A DNA stretch of 64,000 nucleotides from Pannonibacter tanglangensis. GTDB taxonomy: Bacteria > Pseudomonadota > Alphaproteobacteria > Rhizobiales > Stappiaceae. The stretch lies in the NCBI RefSeq assembly GCF_009915685.1, contig NZ_JAABLP010000003.1. One strand, given 5' to 3'. Positions 54,940 through 64,000 of this stretch are shown piece after piece. The notes beneath the pieces were generated by a model. The model did no database searches. It worked only from the letters and a program-made list of their open reading frames with translations, and had not been told where the DNA came from. Numbering within the stretch: the stretch's first letter is position 1; each line of letters opens with the position of its first letter. The position numbers and the translations under genes were made by a program.

Positions 54940-57900
54940 ATGCTGGATGGCTGGATCGTCACACTGACGGCGCTGGGATACATCCTGCTGCTGTTTGCAA
55001 TCGCCAGCTACGGCGACCGCAAGGCGCGCCAGTGGCGCAACGGCCAGGCCCGGCCGCTGATCTATGCGCTGTCGCTGTCGGTCTACTGCACGTCCTGGAC
55101 CTTCTACGGCTCCGTCGGCGGGGCGACGCGCAACGGCTTCGAGTTCCTGACGATCTACATCGGCCCGATCCTGGTCTTCGCCTTCGGCTTCACGGTGCTC
55201 CGGCGCATCATCCGGCTGGCGAAGGGCGAGAAGATCACCTCGATCGCCGACTTCCTGGCCGCGCGCTACGGCAAGCACCAGACGGTGGCAGCGGTGGCTG
55301 CCGTCATCGCCGTGATCGGCATCATTCCCTACATCGCCCTGCAACTGAAGGCGATCTCGCTGTCGGTTGCGACCATGATCGGCCCGCTCGGCCCCTCGGA
55401 CGGTCCGTCGCTGGTCACGCCCTTCGGCGATGTCACGCTGCTGATCGCCGTTGGCCTTGCCGGCTTTGCCTGGCTGTTCGGCACCCGCCACATCGATGCC
55501 ACCGAGCATCAGGAAGGGCTGATGCTCGCCATTGCCCTGGAGGCGATCGTCAAGCTCGTGGCCTTCCTGGCGGTCGGCATCTGGGTCACCTACGCCCTGT
55601 ATGAGGGGCCGCTCGACCTGGTGGCGGCCATCGCCACGCATCCCGAGACGGCGCAGGTCTTCGCGCAGCCGATCAACTCGGGCAACTGGATTGCCATGAT
55701 CACCCTGTCGGCCATCGCGGTGGTCATGCTGCCGCGGCAGTTCCACGTCATCGTGACGGAGAACAATTCCGAGGCCGAGCTGCGCCGGGCCACCTGGCTT
55801 TTCCCGCTTTACCTGGTGCTGATCAACCTGTTCGTCGTGCCGATCGCCGCGGCTGGCCTGCTGCTGCTGCCGGGAGAGGTGAATGCGGACACCTTCGTGC
55901 TGGCTCTGCCCATCTCCGCCGGAGAGGGCCTGCTGGCGCTGTTTGCCTTCATTGGCGGGCTGTCGGCCGCAACAGCCATGGTGATCGTGGCGACCGTCGC
56001 GCTGGCGATCATGATCTCCAACGACATCGTCGTGCCGCTGATCCTGCGCCGGCGCGCGGTCGAAGAGGCTGCGGGCGCCCCGGCACGGGACATGAGCCGG
56101 CTGCTGCTGCGCACCCGGCGCGCGGCGATCTTCGTGATCCTGCTCCTCTCCTACGCCTATTACCGCGCCGCCGACGACACCGCCGCCCTGTCGTCGATCG
56201 GCCTGCTGTCCTTTGCCGCCATCGCCCAGTTCGCGCCCGCCTTCATCGGGGCGCTGGTCTGGCGGCGCGCCACGGCGCGGGGCGCGATTGCCGGCATGGC
56301 CAGCGGCTTTGCCGTGTGGCTCTACACGCTGCTGCTGCCCACGCTGGCCCGGTCGGGCCTGTTTCCGGAAGGCTTTCTCGACACCGGCCCCTTCGGCATC
56401 CTGCTGCTGCGGCCGCAGGCCCTGATGGGGATCGAGGCCGATCCGTTCCTGCATGGCGTGGCCGCGAGCCTTGCGATCAACGTCCTGTGCTACATCGGCT
56501 TCTCGCTGAGCCGCGCACCCGAGCCGGCCGAACGGCTGCAGGCCAACATCTTCGTGCCGCCAGACATCATGCCGACGCCCTCGCTCAGGCTGTGGCGGAC
56601 CAGCGTCACCGTCAGCGACCTGAAGTCGACCGTCTCGCGCTATCTCGGGGCCGAGCGGACGGAGCGCTCCTTTGCGCGCTACGCCCGCGAGCGCGGCCTG
56701 ACCCTGGCCCCGTCGGCCACGGCGGATGCAGCGATGCTGCGCTACTCCGAGCAGCTGCTGGCCTCCGCCATCGGTGCCGCATCGTCGCGGCTGGTGCTGT
56801 CGCTGATGCTCAAACGGCGCGATTCCGACATCAAGGGGGCCATGAAGCTGCTGGACGATGCCTCGGAGGCGATCCAGTACAACCGCGACCTGCTGCAGAC
56901 CGCGCTGGACCAGGTGCGCCAGGGCATCGCCGTGTTCGACGTCAACCTGCGCCTGATCTGCTGGAACCGGCAGTTCCGGGATCTGCTCGGCCTTCCGGCG
57001 GAGTATGGCCAGGTCGGAACGCAGCTCGACACGATCATCCGCTTCAACGCGGAGCGGGGCGAGCTGTCCGGGGGCTCGGTGGATGCCATTGTCCACGACC
57101 GGCTGGACCGGCTGGTGATCCGGCAGGAAACCTTCCAGGAACGGCTCGTGGAATCGGGCACGGTGCTGGAGGTCCGCATCAGCCCGATGCCCGACGGAGG
57201 CATCGTGACCACCTTCACCGACATCACGGAACGGGTCATGGCCGAGGACGCGCTGGCCCGCGCCAACGAGACGCTGGAGCGCCGGGTGCGGGAGCGCACC
57301 GAGGAGCTGACCCGGGTGAACCACCAGCTGGTGCAGGCAACCCACGCGGCCGAGGAGGCGAACATCGGCAAGACGCGCTTCATTGCCGCGGCCGGTCACG
57401 ACATCCTGCAGCCGCTGAATGCGGCGCGGCTCTATGCCTCCGTGCTGGTCAACCGGTATCGGGAAGGCGAGGTCGGCGACCTCGGCCGCAACGTCGAGGC
57501 CTCGCTGGAGTCGGTCGAGGACATCATCGGCGCGGTCCTGGACATCTCCCGGCTGGACACGGGGGCGCTGAAGCCGGAGTACACCATCTTCCGCCTCGAC
57601 GAGCTGTTCCAGACGCTGCAGGTGGAGTTCGATCCGGTGGCACAGGAAAAGGGCCTGTCGCTGCGCTTCGTGCCCTCGGCCCTGTCGGTCCGGTCCGACC
57701 GCCGGCTGACCCGCCGCCTGCTGCAGAACCTGATCTCGAACGCCCTGAAATACACCGCCAGCGGCAAGGTGCTGGTCGGCTGTCGCCGGCATGGTGGCCG
57801 GGTGGTGGTGGAGGTTCACGACACCGGGATGGGGGTGCCGGCCTCGAAGCAGAAGGTGATCTTCCAGGAGTTCCACCGGCTGGACGAGGGCATGCGGGCC

Positions 57901-58464
57901 GCCAAGGGGCTCGGGCTCGGACTGTCGATCGTGGAGCGCATCAGCCGCGTGCTGGACCATCCGGTGACGCTGCGCTCGCGCCTCGGCAAGGGGTCCTGCT
58001 TTGCCGTCGAACTTCCGACCGCGGCCGCCGTGCCCTTCACGCCGGTGCCGGTCGAGCCCGCGCCCGTGCCGGGCCAGCTGGACGGCATGCTGGTGCTGGC
58101 GATCGACAACGAACCCAACATCCTCGACGGCATGCGGCGCCTGCTGGAGAGCTGGAACTGCCGTGCGATCACCGCGGCCAGCGATCTGGAGGCAGCCGAC
58201 CGGATCGCCGAGCTTGGCCAGGCACCGGAAGTGCTGCTGGTGGACTACCATCTGGACCAGGGCAACGGCATCGACTGCGTCGTCCGCCTGCGCTGGAAGT
58301 TCGGGGCCGACATCCCCGCCATCCTGATCACGGCCGACCGCAGCCGGCAGGTGCGCGGCGAGGCGCAGGAGCGGGGCATCGCGCTGCTGAACAAGCCGGT
58401 GAAGCCGGCTGCGCTCAGGGCCCATCTCGCCCGCTACCGGGCGGAGCTCAGCGCTGCCGAGTGA
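54940..58464 (+). CDS. Sodium/solute symporter-type hybrid histidine kinase (CrbS/MxtR-like)
   Basis: 1174 residues in order: a sodium/solute symporter domain (about 1-500, thirteen helices), a linker, a PAS domain (about 650-760), a coiled coil (LERRVRERTEELTRVNHQL), a kinase core with H820 in AAAGHDILQPLNA and ATPase boxes (HDTGMGVP, GLGLGLSIV), and a C-terminal receiver with D1102 in LLVDYHLD. Proteins of this build control acetate or alcohol use with a NarL-type regulator; such a regulator lies at 61179. The substrate sensed or carried is unknown. Confidence 0.92.
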   Translation: MLDGWIVTLTALGYILLLFAIASYGDRKARQWRNGQARPLIYALSLSVYCTSWTFYGSVGGATRNGFEFLTIYIGPILVFAFGFTVLRRIIRLAKGEKITSIADFLAARYGKHQTVAAVAAVIAVIGIIPYIALQLKAISLSVATMIGPLGPSDGPSLVTPFGDVTLLIAVGLAGFAWLFGTRHIDATEHQEGLMLAIALEAIVKLVAFLAVGIWVTYALYEGPLDLVAAIATHPETAQVFAQPINSGNWIAMITLSAIAVVMLPRQFHVIVTENNSEAELRRATWLFPLYLVLINLFVVPIAAAGLLLLPGEVNADTFVLALPISAGEGLLALFAFIGGLSAATAMVIVATVALAIMISNDIVVPLILRRRAVEEAAGAPARDMSRLLLRTRRAAIFVILLLSYAYYRAADDTAALSSIGLLSFAAIAQFAPAFIGALVWRRATARGAIAGMASGFAVWLYTLLLPTLARSGLFPEGFLDTGPFGILLLRPQALMGIEADPFLHGVAASLAINVLCYIGFSLSRAPEPAERLQANIFVPPDIMPTPSLRLWRTSVTVSDLKSTVSRYLGAERTERSFARYARERGLTLAPSATADAAMLRYSEQLLASAIGAASSRLVLSLMLKRRDSDIKGAMKLLDDASEAIQYNRDLLQTALDQVRQGIAVFDVNLRLICWNRQFRDLLGLPAEYGQVGTQLDTIIRFNAERGELSGGSVDAIVHDRLDRLVIRQETFQERLVESGTVLEVRISPMPDGGIVTTFTDITERVMAEDALARANETLERRVRERTEELTRVNHQLVQATHAAEEANIGKTRFIAAAGHDILQPLNAARLYASVLVNRYREGEVGDLGRNVEASLESVEDIIGAVLDISRLDTGALKPEYTIFRLDELFQTLQVEFDPVAQEKGLSLRFVPSALSVRSDRRLTRRLLQNLISNALKYTASGKVLVGCRRHGGRVVVEVHDTGMGVPASKQKVIFQEFHRLDEGMRAAKGLGLGLSIVERISRVLDHPVTLRSRLGKGSCFAVELPTAAAVPFTPVPVEPAPVPGQLDGMLVLAIDNEPNILDGMRRLLESWNCRAITAASDLEAADRIAELGQAPEVLLVDYHLDQGNGIDCVVRLRWKFGADIPAILITADRSRQVRGEAQERGIALLNKPVKPAALRAHLARYRAELSAAE

Positions 58465-58510
58465 GGCCGGGGCCACGGCCAGGCGATGCGGCCAGGCATC
58501 AGGTTCAGGC

Positions 58511-61012
58511 TCAGGCCCGCCCGCGTCCTTCTCCGCGGCTCTTGACCCGGGGCTGGCCCTGCGCCTGACCTGACGACTGACCCTGCGACAGGGCCCGCAT
58601 CGGTGCCAGACCGCCCCTTGCGGCCTCGCGCCCCGCCTCCGCCAGCGCCTGCGGGAAGGCGGACGCCGGACGGCCGAAGTAGTAGCCCTGCAGCGAATCG
58701 CAGCCCATCAGGCGAAGCATTTCGGCCTGGGCCTCGCTTTCGACCCCCTCGGCCGTCACCTCCATGTCGAGGCTGCGGGCAAGGATGATCACGGCGGAGA
58801 TGATGGCAACACTTTCGCCGCCGCGGCCGATCTCGGCCACGAAGGACCGGTCGATCTTGATCCGGTCGAAGCGGTACTGCCGCAGATAGGACAGGGACGA
58901 GTAGCCCGTCCCGAAGTCATCGAGGGCGATGCGGACGCCCAGCGCCGACAGCTCGCTCAGGGTCGTCGATGTGGAGCCGAAGTCCTGGATCAGAACCGAT
59001 TCCGTGATCTCGAGGATCAGCCGCTCGGGCGGCAGGCCGGTTTCGGCAAGCGCCGCACGGACGGTATCGACGAGACCGGGGGCGGCGAACTGCAGCGGCG
59101 ACAGGTTGACGGCGATGTCGATGCCGGCGCCCTCCTCCATCGCCCGGCGGCAGGCTTCGCGCAGGACCCAGGCGCCGATCGGCACGATCAGGCCGGCTTC
59201 CTCGGCCACGGGCACGAACAGGGACGGCGGCACGGAGCCAACGACGGGATCTTCCCAGCGCAGCAGCGCCTCGCAGCTCACGACCTCGCCACTGCGGGCC
59301 GACACGATCGGCTGGAAGGCGAGCGACAGGCCGCCACGCTCCAGCGTGTAGCGAAGGGCGTTTTCCAGTTCGCGCCGCTCGCGCAGCTCCCGCTCCATCT
59401 CCAGCTCGAAATAGAGCGCCTGTCCGCGACCGCCCCGCTTGGCCCGGTAGAGGGCGATGTCGGCGACACGCATCAGGTCCTCGATGGTGTCCGCATGGCG
59501 GGGGGCCGTGGCGATGCCGATCGTCGCCCCGAGGGCATGGTGCCCGTGCTCGGTGGTGATCGGGCTCTTGAGCACGTCGATCAGGTCATTGGCGAGCCGT
59601 TCGGTTTCCTCGCGATGCTCGCTCATGTGCAGCACCGCGAACTCGTCGCCACCGATGCGCGCCAGATCCGCACGCCCCTCGCAGACCGTTCGGAACCGCT
59701 GCGCGACGCGGTTCAGGATCTCGTCGCCGACCGGATGGCCGCGGGTGTCGTTGATGGCCTTGAAGTTGTCGAGATCGACCATGAGCAGGCTGACGCTCGT
59801 GCCGTTGGCATAGGATTCCGCCATGGCATCATTGGCCCGCGACAGCAGCCAGTTGCGGTTGCCGACACCGGTCAGCGGATCATGCTCGGCCATGTAGGTG
59901 ACCAGATCCCGGGCGCGGCGGGCCTCCGTCACGTCCGAGCCGACGCCGCGATATCCCCTGAACCGGCCGCGCTCGTCGAAGTCCGGGCGGCCGGTCAGCG
60001 ACCACCACCGCAGCTCCCCGTTCACGCGCACCGGAACATGGTGCTCCCGGAACGGCTGGTGGTGCGTCATCATCTCGTCGAGGATGGTCCAGCTGTTGGC
60101 GGGATCCCGGGCCTCCGACTTCAGATCCTGCAGCCGGTGCCCCTGGAGCCGGGCGACCGGGACCCCGGCCACGTCGCTGAACCGGGACGAGGCGCGCTGC
60201 AGCACGCCCTCGGCATCGGTTTCCCACAGCCAGTCGCTGGATGACTGCTCGAAATCGTTGAGCAACAGGTGGATCACCTCGCCACGCTGCTGCAGCTCCG
60301 CCTCGACCAGGAAGCGGGAGACGAAGAGCCGGGCCGTCGAGATGACGGACCCCAGCACGATGAGGCAATAGGTGCACAGCAGCAGCAGGATCGACAGGGA
60401 GACCGAGAGATCCTCGATCAGCAGCGTTCCGGCAGCCGCAAGCGCCGTGATGACGACCCAGGCCGTGGCGGCCATGGGAACGGTGGCCAGCGCAAAGCCC
60501 CCCGCGCAGATGAGACCGGTGGAGACGCAGGCGATCAGCAGCAAGTTGGCCGGATCATCCGTCATCATCAGCCCGAGCGGACCGAGCGTCCAGAGGGCGG
60601 AGAGGATGGAGGCATGGATCGTGACGGCGCGCAGCGCGCGCGGCGAGGCGGCTTCCACGGGCTGCCGGAGGCTGCGCCACCAGCCCCTGAGCGCAACGAA
60701 CTGGGTGGACAGGATGGCACCGGCCCAGAGGAGCTGGGCCCAGAGCGGCACCGATCCGGCAAGCGCGTACAGGATGATGACGAGATTGAAGACGTTTGCA
60801 GAGAAGGTGTAGGGGGCCAGCCGGATCACGGCGCCGACCTGCGCGGCATGCACCCGTCGGGTCAGGGCATGATCGCCGGAGGTTCCGCCGAACGCGACCG
60901 ACAGCGCCAGACGCTCGATCGCGCTGTCGGATCGCTCGGGCAAGACCCGCGATGGCAGGATGCCGCGCAGGCGCGCAAGCCAGCGCCCCGCTCCCCAGTC
61001 GTTGTTGACCAT
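58511..61012 (-). CDS. Membrane-bound GGDEF-EAL cyclic-di-GMP protein with PAS domain
   Basis: 833 residues. About six to seven membrane helices (about 75-235), a PAS domain (about 250-370), a GGDEF domain with intact RIGGDEFAVL (synthesis site) and an EAL domain with EALLRW, EITESV and DDFGTGYSSL (hydrolysis residues). Both activities could be present. It is convergent with the hybrid kinase and on the same strand as, but 166 bases upstream of, the NarL-type gene. Confidence 0.94.
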   Translation of the reverse strand: MVNNDWGAGRWLARLRGILPSRVLPERSDSAIERLALSVAFGGTSGDHALTRRVHAAQVGAVIRLAPYTFSANVFNLVIILYALAGSVPLWAQLLWAGAILSTQFVALRGWWRSLRQPVEAASPRALRAVTIHASILSALWTLGPLGLMMTDDPANLLLIACVSTGLICAGGFALATVPMAATAWVVITALAAAGTLLIEDLSVSLSILLLLCTYCLIVLGSVISTARLFVSRFLVEAELQQRGEVIHLLLNDFEQSSSDWLWETDAEGVLQRASSRFSDVAGVPVARLQGHRLQDLKSEARDPANSWTILDEMMTHHQPFREHHVPVRVNGELRWWSLTGRPDFDERGRFRGYRGVGSDVTEARRARDLVTYMAEHDPLTGVGNRNWLLSRANDAMAESYANGTSVSLLMVDLDNFKAINDTRGHPVGDEILNRVAQRFRTVCEGRADLARIGGDEFAVLHMSEHREETERLANDLIDVLKSPITTEHGHHALGATIGIATAPRHADTIEDLMRVADIALYRAKRGGRGQALYFELEMERELRERRELENALRYTLERGGLSLAFQPIVSARSGEVVSCEALLRWEDPVVGSVPPSLFVPVAEEAGLIVPIGAWVLREACRRAMEEGAGIDIAVNLSPLQFAAPGLVDTVRAALAETGLPPERLILEITESVLIQDFGSTSTTLSELSALGVRIALDDFGTGYSSLSYLRQYRFDRIKIDRSFVAEIGRGGESVAIISAVIILARSLDMEVTAEGVESEAQAEMLRLMGCDSLQGYYFGRPASAFPQALAEAGREAARGGLAPMRALSQGQSSGQAQGQPRVKSRGEGRGRA

Positions 61013-61178
61013 TCCACCCTCTGAGCCGGCTTGGCGCCGACGTTGTCTGCTTCCCTAGCGTTACACTACGGCAGCGCCATGAATGCGGGGTAAAATGGCA
61101 TGGCTAACAACGGTTTAAGTCCCGGCGGGGGGATCTGCGCGCCAAGGTTGCCAGGGCTGGCAGCCGGGTCCGGGGTCC

Positions 61179-61847
61179 TCAGCTCGCCCCATCCGCAGAC
61201 ATCTGCCACTGCCCCGCCTCGATCTTCGAGGCGGCGATCACGGCCTGGGTCCGGCTCTCAACTCCAAGTTTTTGCAAAATGGCAGAGACATGGGCCTTGA
61301 CCGTCGCTTCCGACACCGACAGCTCATAGGCGATCTGCTTGTTGAGCAGGCCTTCCGACAGCATCATCAGCACCCGCACCTGCTGCGGCGTCAGGGTGGC
61401 CAGCCGCCGGACCACATCGGCCCCCTCGTCCTGGCTCGTGACGTCAACCTCCGGCGGGGTCCAGACATTGCCGAGCATCACGGCAGCGATGGCATCGCGG
61501 ATCACCTCGATGCCACGCGACTTCGGGATGAAGCCGGAGGCTCCGAACTCGATGCAGCGCCGGATGGCCCCGGGCTCCTCATTGGCCGAGACGATCACCA
61601 CGGGCACGGACGGAAACTGCGCCCGCAGATACATGAGACCGGAAAAGCCGCGCATCCCCGGCATGGTGAGATCGAGCAGAACGAGATCCGCCTCGCCGTC
61701 TGCCTCGAGATGCGAGGTCACATCCTCCAGCGCACCAGCCTCGACGATCGACGATCCGGGGAACTGCATTTCGAGGGTCTGCCGCAGCGCACCGCGAAAC
61801 AACGGGTGATCGTCCGCGATGATGAACTGGTAGCTGCTCTCTGCCAA
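61179..61847 (-). CDS. NarL/FixJ-family response regulator (CrbR/ErdR-like)
   Basis: 222 residues. The receiver has IIADDHPLF and phospho-acceptor D59 in LVLLDLTMPG; the LuxR-type helix-turn-helix is LTPQQVRVLMMLSEGLLNKQIAYELSVSEATVKAHVSAIL (residues about 151-190). The sequence resembles regulators paired with symporter-type kinases that turn on acetyl-CoA synthetase (CrbR, ErdR). The likely partner lies 2.7 kb away, past the GGDEF-EAL gene. Confidence 0.88.
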   Translation of the reverse strand: MAESSYQFIIADDHPLFRGALRQTLEMQFPGSSIVEAGALEDVTSHLEADGEADLVLLDLTMPGMRGFSGLMYLRAQFPSVPVVIVSANEEPGAIRRCIEFGASGFIPKSRGIEVIRDAIAAVMLGNVWTPPEVDVTSQDEGADVVRRLATLTPQQVRVLMMLSEGLLNKQIAYELSVSEATVKAHVSAILQKLGVESRTQAVIAASKIEAGQWQMSADGAS

Positions 61848-62218
61848 ACCGACTGCCCCCCTTCAGGCCTGCTTCTGCCGCACCGGTCCAGACCGACTGG
61901 CCTGCGCTCTGCCCGGCCGGCAGGTCACCCGTCGCATGGTCGCTGATCTTTGTCGCGTTCTCCATGCGTCACGTCAATCATCTGCGCCCGTCACCACGGC
62001 CCGATCGGAAGGCTCCTCCCCCAATCCACGGCTCAGACAACGGGCCAAACGTAAGCCGGTCGATTATGTTGACTGCTTTCGACTTCTGCAAGCGGCGCGG
62101 TTGCATCGGTCGGGACCATCGCGTCCTGCGATCCCGGCTGCCATGCCCAGCGAAGTGCTTGGCAGGTCCGGGATGCACCTCTAGCCTCTCCTGACCAGCG
62201 ATGTCCCGAGAGGCCCCG
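61848..62218. other. 371-base divergent intergenic region, no gene seen
   Basis: It lies between the leftward NarL-type regulator and the rightward hydrolase, so both promoters should be here. The stretch 62060-62095 is slightly AT-rich. No convincing ORF, hairpin with T-run or regulator palindrome was noticed. Confidence 0.6.
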
Positions 62219-63175
62219 ATGTTGACGCTTGATCCAGCCCTGTTCTCGCCCGAAGCCGTGGCGGAGGAAACCGCAACCTTCAACCGCGAGCTGGCGGCCC
62301 GTCTTGGCGCCCTGCCGGACCAGTGGAGCTTTCCCCCGCAGGTGGTGCGCGACCGCCGCGAGCAGGGTCTTGGGCCTTTTCCGGCCCCGGAGCGCAGCCC
62401 GCGGGCGCGCGTCCAGGTGATCGACGGCCCACATGGCCCGGTTCCGCTGCGCATCATCGCACCGTTGCAGCCGGGCGACGGTGCCTTCCTGCACATTCAT
62501 GGCGGCGGCTGGACCTTCGGCGGAGCGGATCTGCAGGACGCCCGCCTGGTTCAGATGGCGGACAGGACCGGGCTGACGGTGGTGTCGGTGGACTACCGCC
62601 TTGCGCCGGAGAACCCCTACCCTTGCGGACCGGATGACTGCGAGGCGGCAGCGCTCTGGCTGACCGGCGACGGCGGTGACGCCCTCGGCCTGCGCCGATT
62701 CGCCATCGGTGGCGACAGTGCCGGGGCGAACCTCAGCGCGGCGACGCTGATCCGGCTCAGGGACCGGCACGGCCTGACCCCCTTTCTCGCTGCCGTCTTC
62801 ATCGCGGGGTGCTTCGACCTGCGGCTGACGCCGAGCGCGCGCGCCTGGGGGAGCGAGAAGCTGGTTCTCAACACGCGCGACCTCGAAATGTTCGTCCGGC
62901 ACTACCTGTCCCGGGGCCATGATGCGGCGCTGCCGGACGTCTCTCCCCTGCTTGCGGACCTGCGCGGCCTGCCGCGCGCGCATTTCGTCGTCGGCACACG
63001 TGATCCACTGCTGGATGACACACTCTTCATGGCCGGACGCTGGGTGGCCGCCGGAAATGCTGCCGAGACCCGGATCGTGCCCGGAGGATGCCATGTTTTC
63101 CAGAGTTTCGGGCTTTCTATTGCACTAGAAAGCAATAATCTCATTGATAATTTTCTCAGGGTCAGTATGGGTTGA
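62219..63175 (+). CDS. Alpha/beta hydrolase, hormone-sensitive-lipase family
   Basis: 318 residues. The oxyanion motif HGGGW, the nucleophile motif GGDSAGAN, Asp in GTRDPLLDD and His in GGCHVFQ form the usual HSL-type esterase set. The ATG at 62219 has GAGAGG at good spacing, better than the in-frame ATG at 62201. It probably cleaves a short-chain ester. A thioesterase gene follows 67 bases later. Confidence 0.9.
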   Translation: MLTLDPALFSPEAVAEETATFNRELAARLGALPDQWSFPPQVVRDRREQGLGPFPAPERSPRARVQVIDGPHGPVPLRIIAPLQPGDGAFLHIHGGGWTFGGADLQDARLVQMADRTGLTVVSVDYRLAPENPYPCGPDDCEAAALWLTGDGGDALGLRRFAIGGDSAGANLSAATLIRLRDRHGLTPFLAAVFIAGCFDLRLTPSARAWGSEKLVLNTRDLEMFVRHYLSRGHDAALPDVSPLLADLRGLPRAHFVVGTRDPLLDDTLFMAGRWVAAGNAAETRIVPGGCHVFQSFGLSIALESNNLIDNFLRVSMG

Positions 63176-63211
63176 AAAGAGTCAAGTCCCTCCCGGCTTG
63201 GCAGCCGTATT

Positions 63212-63228
63212 TGTCAAATTGATTGACA
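63212..63228. promoter_or_regulatory. Perfect inverted repeat TGTCAA-N5-TTGACA
   Basis: It lies 15 bases before the thioesterase start, in the 67-base gap after the hydrolase gene. The position fits an operator over a promoter or a translation-start structure. TTGACA also equals the -35 consensus, but it is too close to the start codon for that. Confidence 0.4.
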
Positions 63229-63242
63229 GGAAAAGCCTGAAA

Positions 63243-64000
63243 ATGCCCGTTCATGACACGCTACTGTCGTTCGTTAACTCATGGGAATGTGACGAGAACG
63301 ACCATCTCAATGTGCAGTATTACTTCGAGCGCTTCGAGGAATCCGAACGTCAGTTCCGGCTGCTCACCGGCTTCAGCGAGTCCCAGGTTGGGGCGCGTCG
63401 CGTTCGTCACGTGCGTTACCATAGGGAAGCTCGCGTTGGAACCCTCCTGAAGGTCGGCGCCTGCATCTGTTTCGACGGCCCGCATGTCCTGACAGTGCTG
63501 CATGAATTGCGCGATGCCAACAGCGGCCAGCTGATTGCCACGGCCATCGACGGCTACAATCCTGCCGTGGACGCCGCCCGCACCCTGCGCAGCCGCTTCA
63601 AGGACAGCCAGGAGGCCATGGCCGAGGCGGCGGCCCCGCGCGGGCTGTCGGCAACCCCGCCGGCCACGCGCGCGACGCTCGACGGCGTTCTCGCCAACGG
63701 CGGACAGCTGACGCACAGATCCACCGTCCTTGCACGCAATCTCGGGTCTGACGGCCGGGCAGACGACACATTCGCCCTTGGCTGCTTCACCCAGGCAGCC
63801 CCCTTCGTCTGGGAACGCACGCCGCTCACCCGCGATGCCCTGCAGGCGATGGGAGCAGGCCGGGTGGCCGTCGAGATGAAACTGGCCTGGGCCAGCCCGG
63901 TGAAGGCAGGCGACAGCGTGGTGGTGGCAAGCGGCGTGACGGGATGCCAGGCGAGCACCTTCACGATGCGCCATCACATGTACGAGGCGCGCACGGGGCG
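63243..64000 (+). CDS. Thioesterase family protein (double hot-dog), cut by the right window edge
   Basis: The ATG at 63243 opens a frame that stays open to the window end, about 252 residues so far. The first hot-dog half starts MPVHDTLLSFVNSWECDENDHLNVQYYFERFEE, given as landmark only: the Asp-x-x-x-His-x-N of the 4HBT-type active site is DENDHLN. A second half begins near residue 160 (RSTVLARNLGSDGR, KLAWASPVKAGDSVVV). It probably hydrolyses an acyl-CoA. It follows the HSL-type hydrolase and may be co-expressed. The true end lies outside the window. Confidence 0.82.
   Translation, partial: MPVHDTLLSFVNSWECDENDHLNVQYYFERFEESERQFRLLTGFSESQVGARRVRHVRYHREARVGTLLKVGACICFDGPHVLTVLHELRDANSGQLIATAIDGYNPAVDAARTLRSRFKDSQEAMAEAAAPRGLSATPPATRATLDGVLANGGQLTHRSTVLARNLGSDGRADDTFALGCFTQAAPFVWERTPLTRDALQAMGAGRVAVEMKLAWASPVKAGDSVVVASGVTGCQASTFTMRHHMYEARTG

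Noticed and set aside
54745..58476. Very long leftward open frame opposite the symporter-kinase gene
   Set aside because: It is an antisense shadow produced by high GC; the translation is low-complexity and rich in Arg, Gly, Asp and Gln with no domain, while the opposite strand encodes a complete multidomain kinase.

Overview
The window is about 64 kb of high-GC (roughly two-thirds G+C by eye) chromosomal DNA, densely packed with genes. It has no tRNA, rRNA, phage, transposase or CRISPR that I could see. The complete ccoNOQP-ccoGHIS set, the fixL-fixJ-receiver-fixK block, many ABC and TRAP importers, IclR/GntR/HpaR regulators and AbrB-type, DUF393 and DUF3429 proteins point to an alphaproteobacterium of the Hyphomicrobiales. 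A Stappia/Pannonibacter/Roseibium-like genus is my guess, from gene content only.

Layout. (1) 1-5212: end of an operon for uptake and breakdown of a small acylated or peptide-like compound (amidohydrolase, two Opp/Dpp ATPases, RidA), then a divergent pair of an IclR regulator and a SelA/DgaE-like PLP enzyme. (2) 5352-8122: nitroreductase, short-chain dehydrogenase, DCC-motif protein and DUF3429 membrane protein. (3) 8258-22177: an aromatic-catabolism island with SDR, MoaF-like protein, SnoaL-like protein, HpaD ring-cleavage dioxygenase, a five-gene branched-chain-type ABC importer, GMC alcohol oxidoreductase, phenylacetaldehyde-type aldehyde dehydrogenase, HpaR repressor and an AraC/FeaR-type activator. 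An orphan Imm50-like gene and palindromic repeats are embedded in it. (4) 22473-35157: a hexuronate/glucuronide regulon in two divergent arms, uxuA-uxuR-uidA-dctP leftward and dctQ-dctM-GH31-uxuB-uxaC rightward. Between the arms lie palindromes that match the E. coli UxuR/ExuR operator consensus closely. (5) 35266-37622: LysE exporter, a receiver-domain protein and two very small genes. (6) 37752-45969: cbb3 cytochrome oxidase structural and assembly genes. (7) 46178-52839: AbrB-type transporter, hemN, then fixK, a single-receiver protein, fixJ and the haem-PAS kinase fixL. (8) 52936-64000: aminotransferase, mscL, a symporter-type hybrid histidine kinase with a NarL-type regulator, a GGDEF-EAL protein, an HSL-type hydrolase and a thioesterase cut by the window edge.

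How they work together. FixL (haem-binding His80 and distal-type Arg100) should sense low oxygen and phosphorylate FixJ. FixJ should switch on fixK, and FixK should act on the TTGA-N6-TCAA boxes seen upstream of ccoN and hemN, raising the high-affinity oxidase and oxygen-independent haem synthesis. In the hexuronate regulon the importer, a beta-glucuronidase with the carboxylate-reading NKK motif, the isomerase, reductase and dehydratase form a chain from an imported glucuronide to 2-keto-3-deoxygluconate; its kinase and aldolase are not in the window. In the aromatic island the alcohol oxidoreductase, aldehyde dehydrogenase and HpaD could together take a 3,4-dihydroxyphenylethanol-type compound to ring cleavage without a hydroxylase.

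Possible novelties: the MoaF/SDR/SnoaL/HpaD island, import of whole glucuronides by a TRAP system, three tandem-repeat arrays between hemN and fixK, two dispersed-repeat-like palindromic elements, and small genes missed by length cut-offs. Functions are inferred from motifs and remembered family sequences; no database search was possible.
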